Assembly: GCA_038230275.1 (NCBI GenBank)
Contig: JBBRNO010000215.1
Coordinates: forward strand, 1 to 7,649
Direction of reading: 5' to 3'
DNA: 7,649 bases
Source of the DNA: JANXXV01 sp038230275
GTDB lineage: Bacteria; Acidobacteriota; Terriglobia; Bryobacterales; Bryobacteraceae
Shown: one piece after another, positions 7,368-7,649 of the stretch
Position numbering within the stretch: position 1 is the stretch's first letter
Layout of the letters: each line of letters starts with the position of its first letter
Notes under the pieces: generated by a model
What the model was told of the DNA's origin: nothing
Database searches by the model: none
What the model saw: only the letters and a program-made list of their open reading frames with translations
Position numbers and translations under genes: made by a program

Positions 7368-7649
7368 ATGAAAAGTCGCATGATGTTCCTGTCTGGCGCA
7401 GTTGCGGCACTCACTGCAGTGGTTCGGGGAGCGCCTCGCAGTTCCGCTAAGCGAGTGGTTTCCTCCCCGGATTTTCCCAAGCCGCTGGGACCCTATTCTC
7501 ACGCGATAGTTTCGGGAGGTTTCGTATTTGTCGCCGGACAGGCGCCTATCAATCCGGCTACGCAGAAGCTCGAATTGGGCGACATCAGGTCGGAAACCCG
7601 CCTGGAACTGACAAATATCTCGAAGATTCTTAAAGCCTCAAGCAGTAGC
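7368..7649 (+). CDS. RidA/YjgF-family imine deaminase with export leader, 3' truncated
   Basis: The frame runs open from ATG 7368 to the window edge, giving 94 codons. RidA proteins hydrolyse reactive enamine/imine intermediates such as 2-aminoacrylate, which PLP lyases release, to ketoacids and ammonia. Diagnostic motifs are GPYSHA (41-46, with Tyr43 in the active-site region), GFVFVAGQAPINP (51-63), and the helix LTNISKIL (81-88), all in the order and spacing of the family. Typical RidA proteins of about 128 residues begin almost directly at the segment before GPYS, so the extra 28-30 residues here, with the hydrophobic MMFLSGAVAALTAVV and a GAP site, look like a signal peptide. The catalytic arginine expected near the C-terminus is beyond the window and cannot be checked. 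The start lies 9 bases after the PLP lyase stop, which makes a functional link likely. ATGs at 7380 and 7383 are possible alternative starts but would shorten the leader. Confidence 0.85.
   Translation, partial: MKSRMMFLSGAVAALTAVVRGAPRSSAKRVVSSPDFPKPLGPYSHAIVSGGFVFVAGQAPINPATQKLELGDIRSETRLELTNISKILKASSSS

Overview
The window looks like a chromosomal piece of an acidobacterium, probably of the Solibacter/Bryobacter type. It is moderately GC-rich, with tightly packed genes. It carries a large Oar-like TonB-dependent receptor with the ELPLNGRNF plug signature that is very common in that phylum, followed by catabolic enzymes with N-terminal export signals. The assignment rests on gene style only, since no rRNA or other phylogenetic marker is present. 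All genes are on the + strand.

Layout. Positions 2-1234 hold the 3' part of a gene whose start lies off the window; it encodes a protein with an HELTH zinc-protease motif and a downstream glutamate, so probably a gluzincin-type metallopeptidase. Positions 1235-1353 are intergenic, with a short palindrome (TGGGGACAGACCCCA), a plausible sigma-70-type promoter (TTGACT, 17 bp, TATCGT) and a strong Shine-Dalgarno. Positions 1354-4767 encode the TonB-dependent receptor. Ten bases later comes a ManD-like enolase-superfamily dehydratase with a Tat signal (4778-6127). Forty bases further is a SelA/DgaE-like PLP-dependent lyase with a twin-arginine leader (6168-7358). Nine bases after that is a RidA-family imine deaminase with a hydrophobic leader (7368 to the window edge, 3' truncated).

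How the genes fit together. The last four genes have the spacing of one operon: two Shine-Dalgarno sequences overlap the preceding stop codon, and no terminator is visible between them. The receptor would bring a substrate across the outer membrane. The ManD-like protein would dehydrate a sugar acid, the PLP enzyme would carry out an ammonia elimination or related reaction on an amino acid or amino-sugar acid, and RidA would hydrolyse the reactive enamine/imine released. Because all three enzymes carry apparent export signals, the working model is a periplasmic pathway for sugar acids or amino-sugar acids. The individual families are well supported. The substrate and the joint pathway are inference. 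No mobile element, CRISPR array, tRNA or rRNA was recognised.
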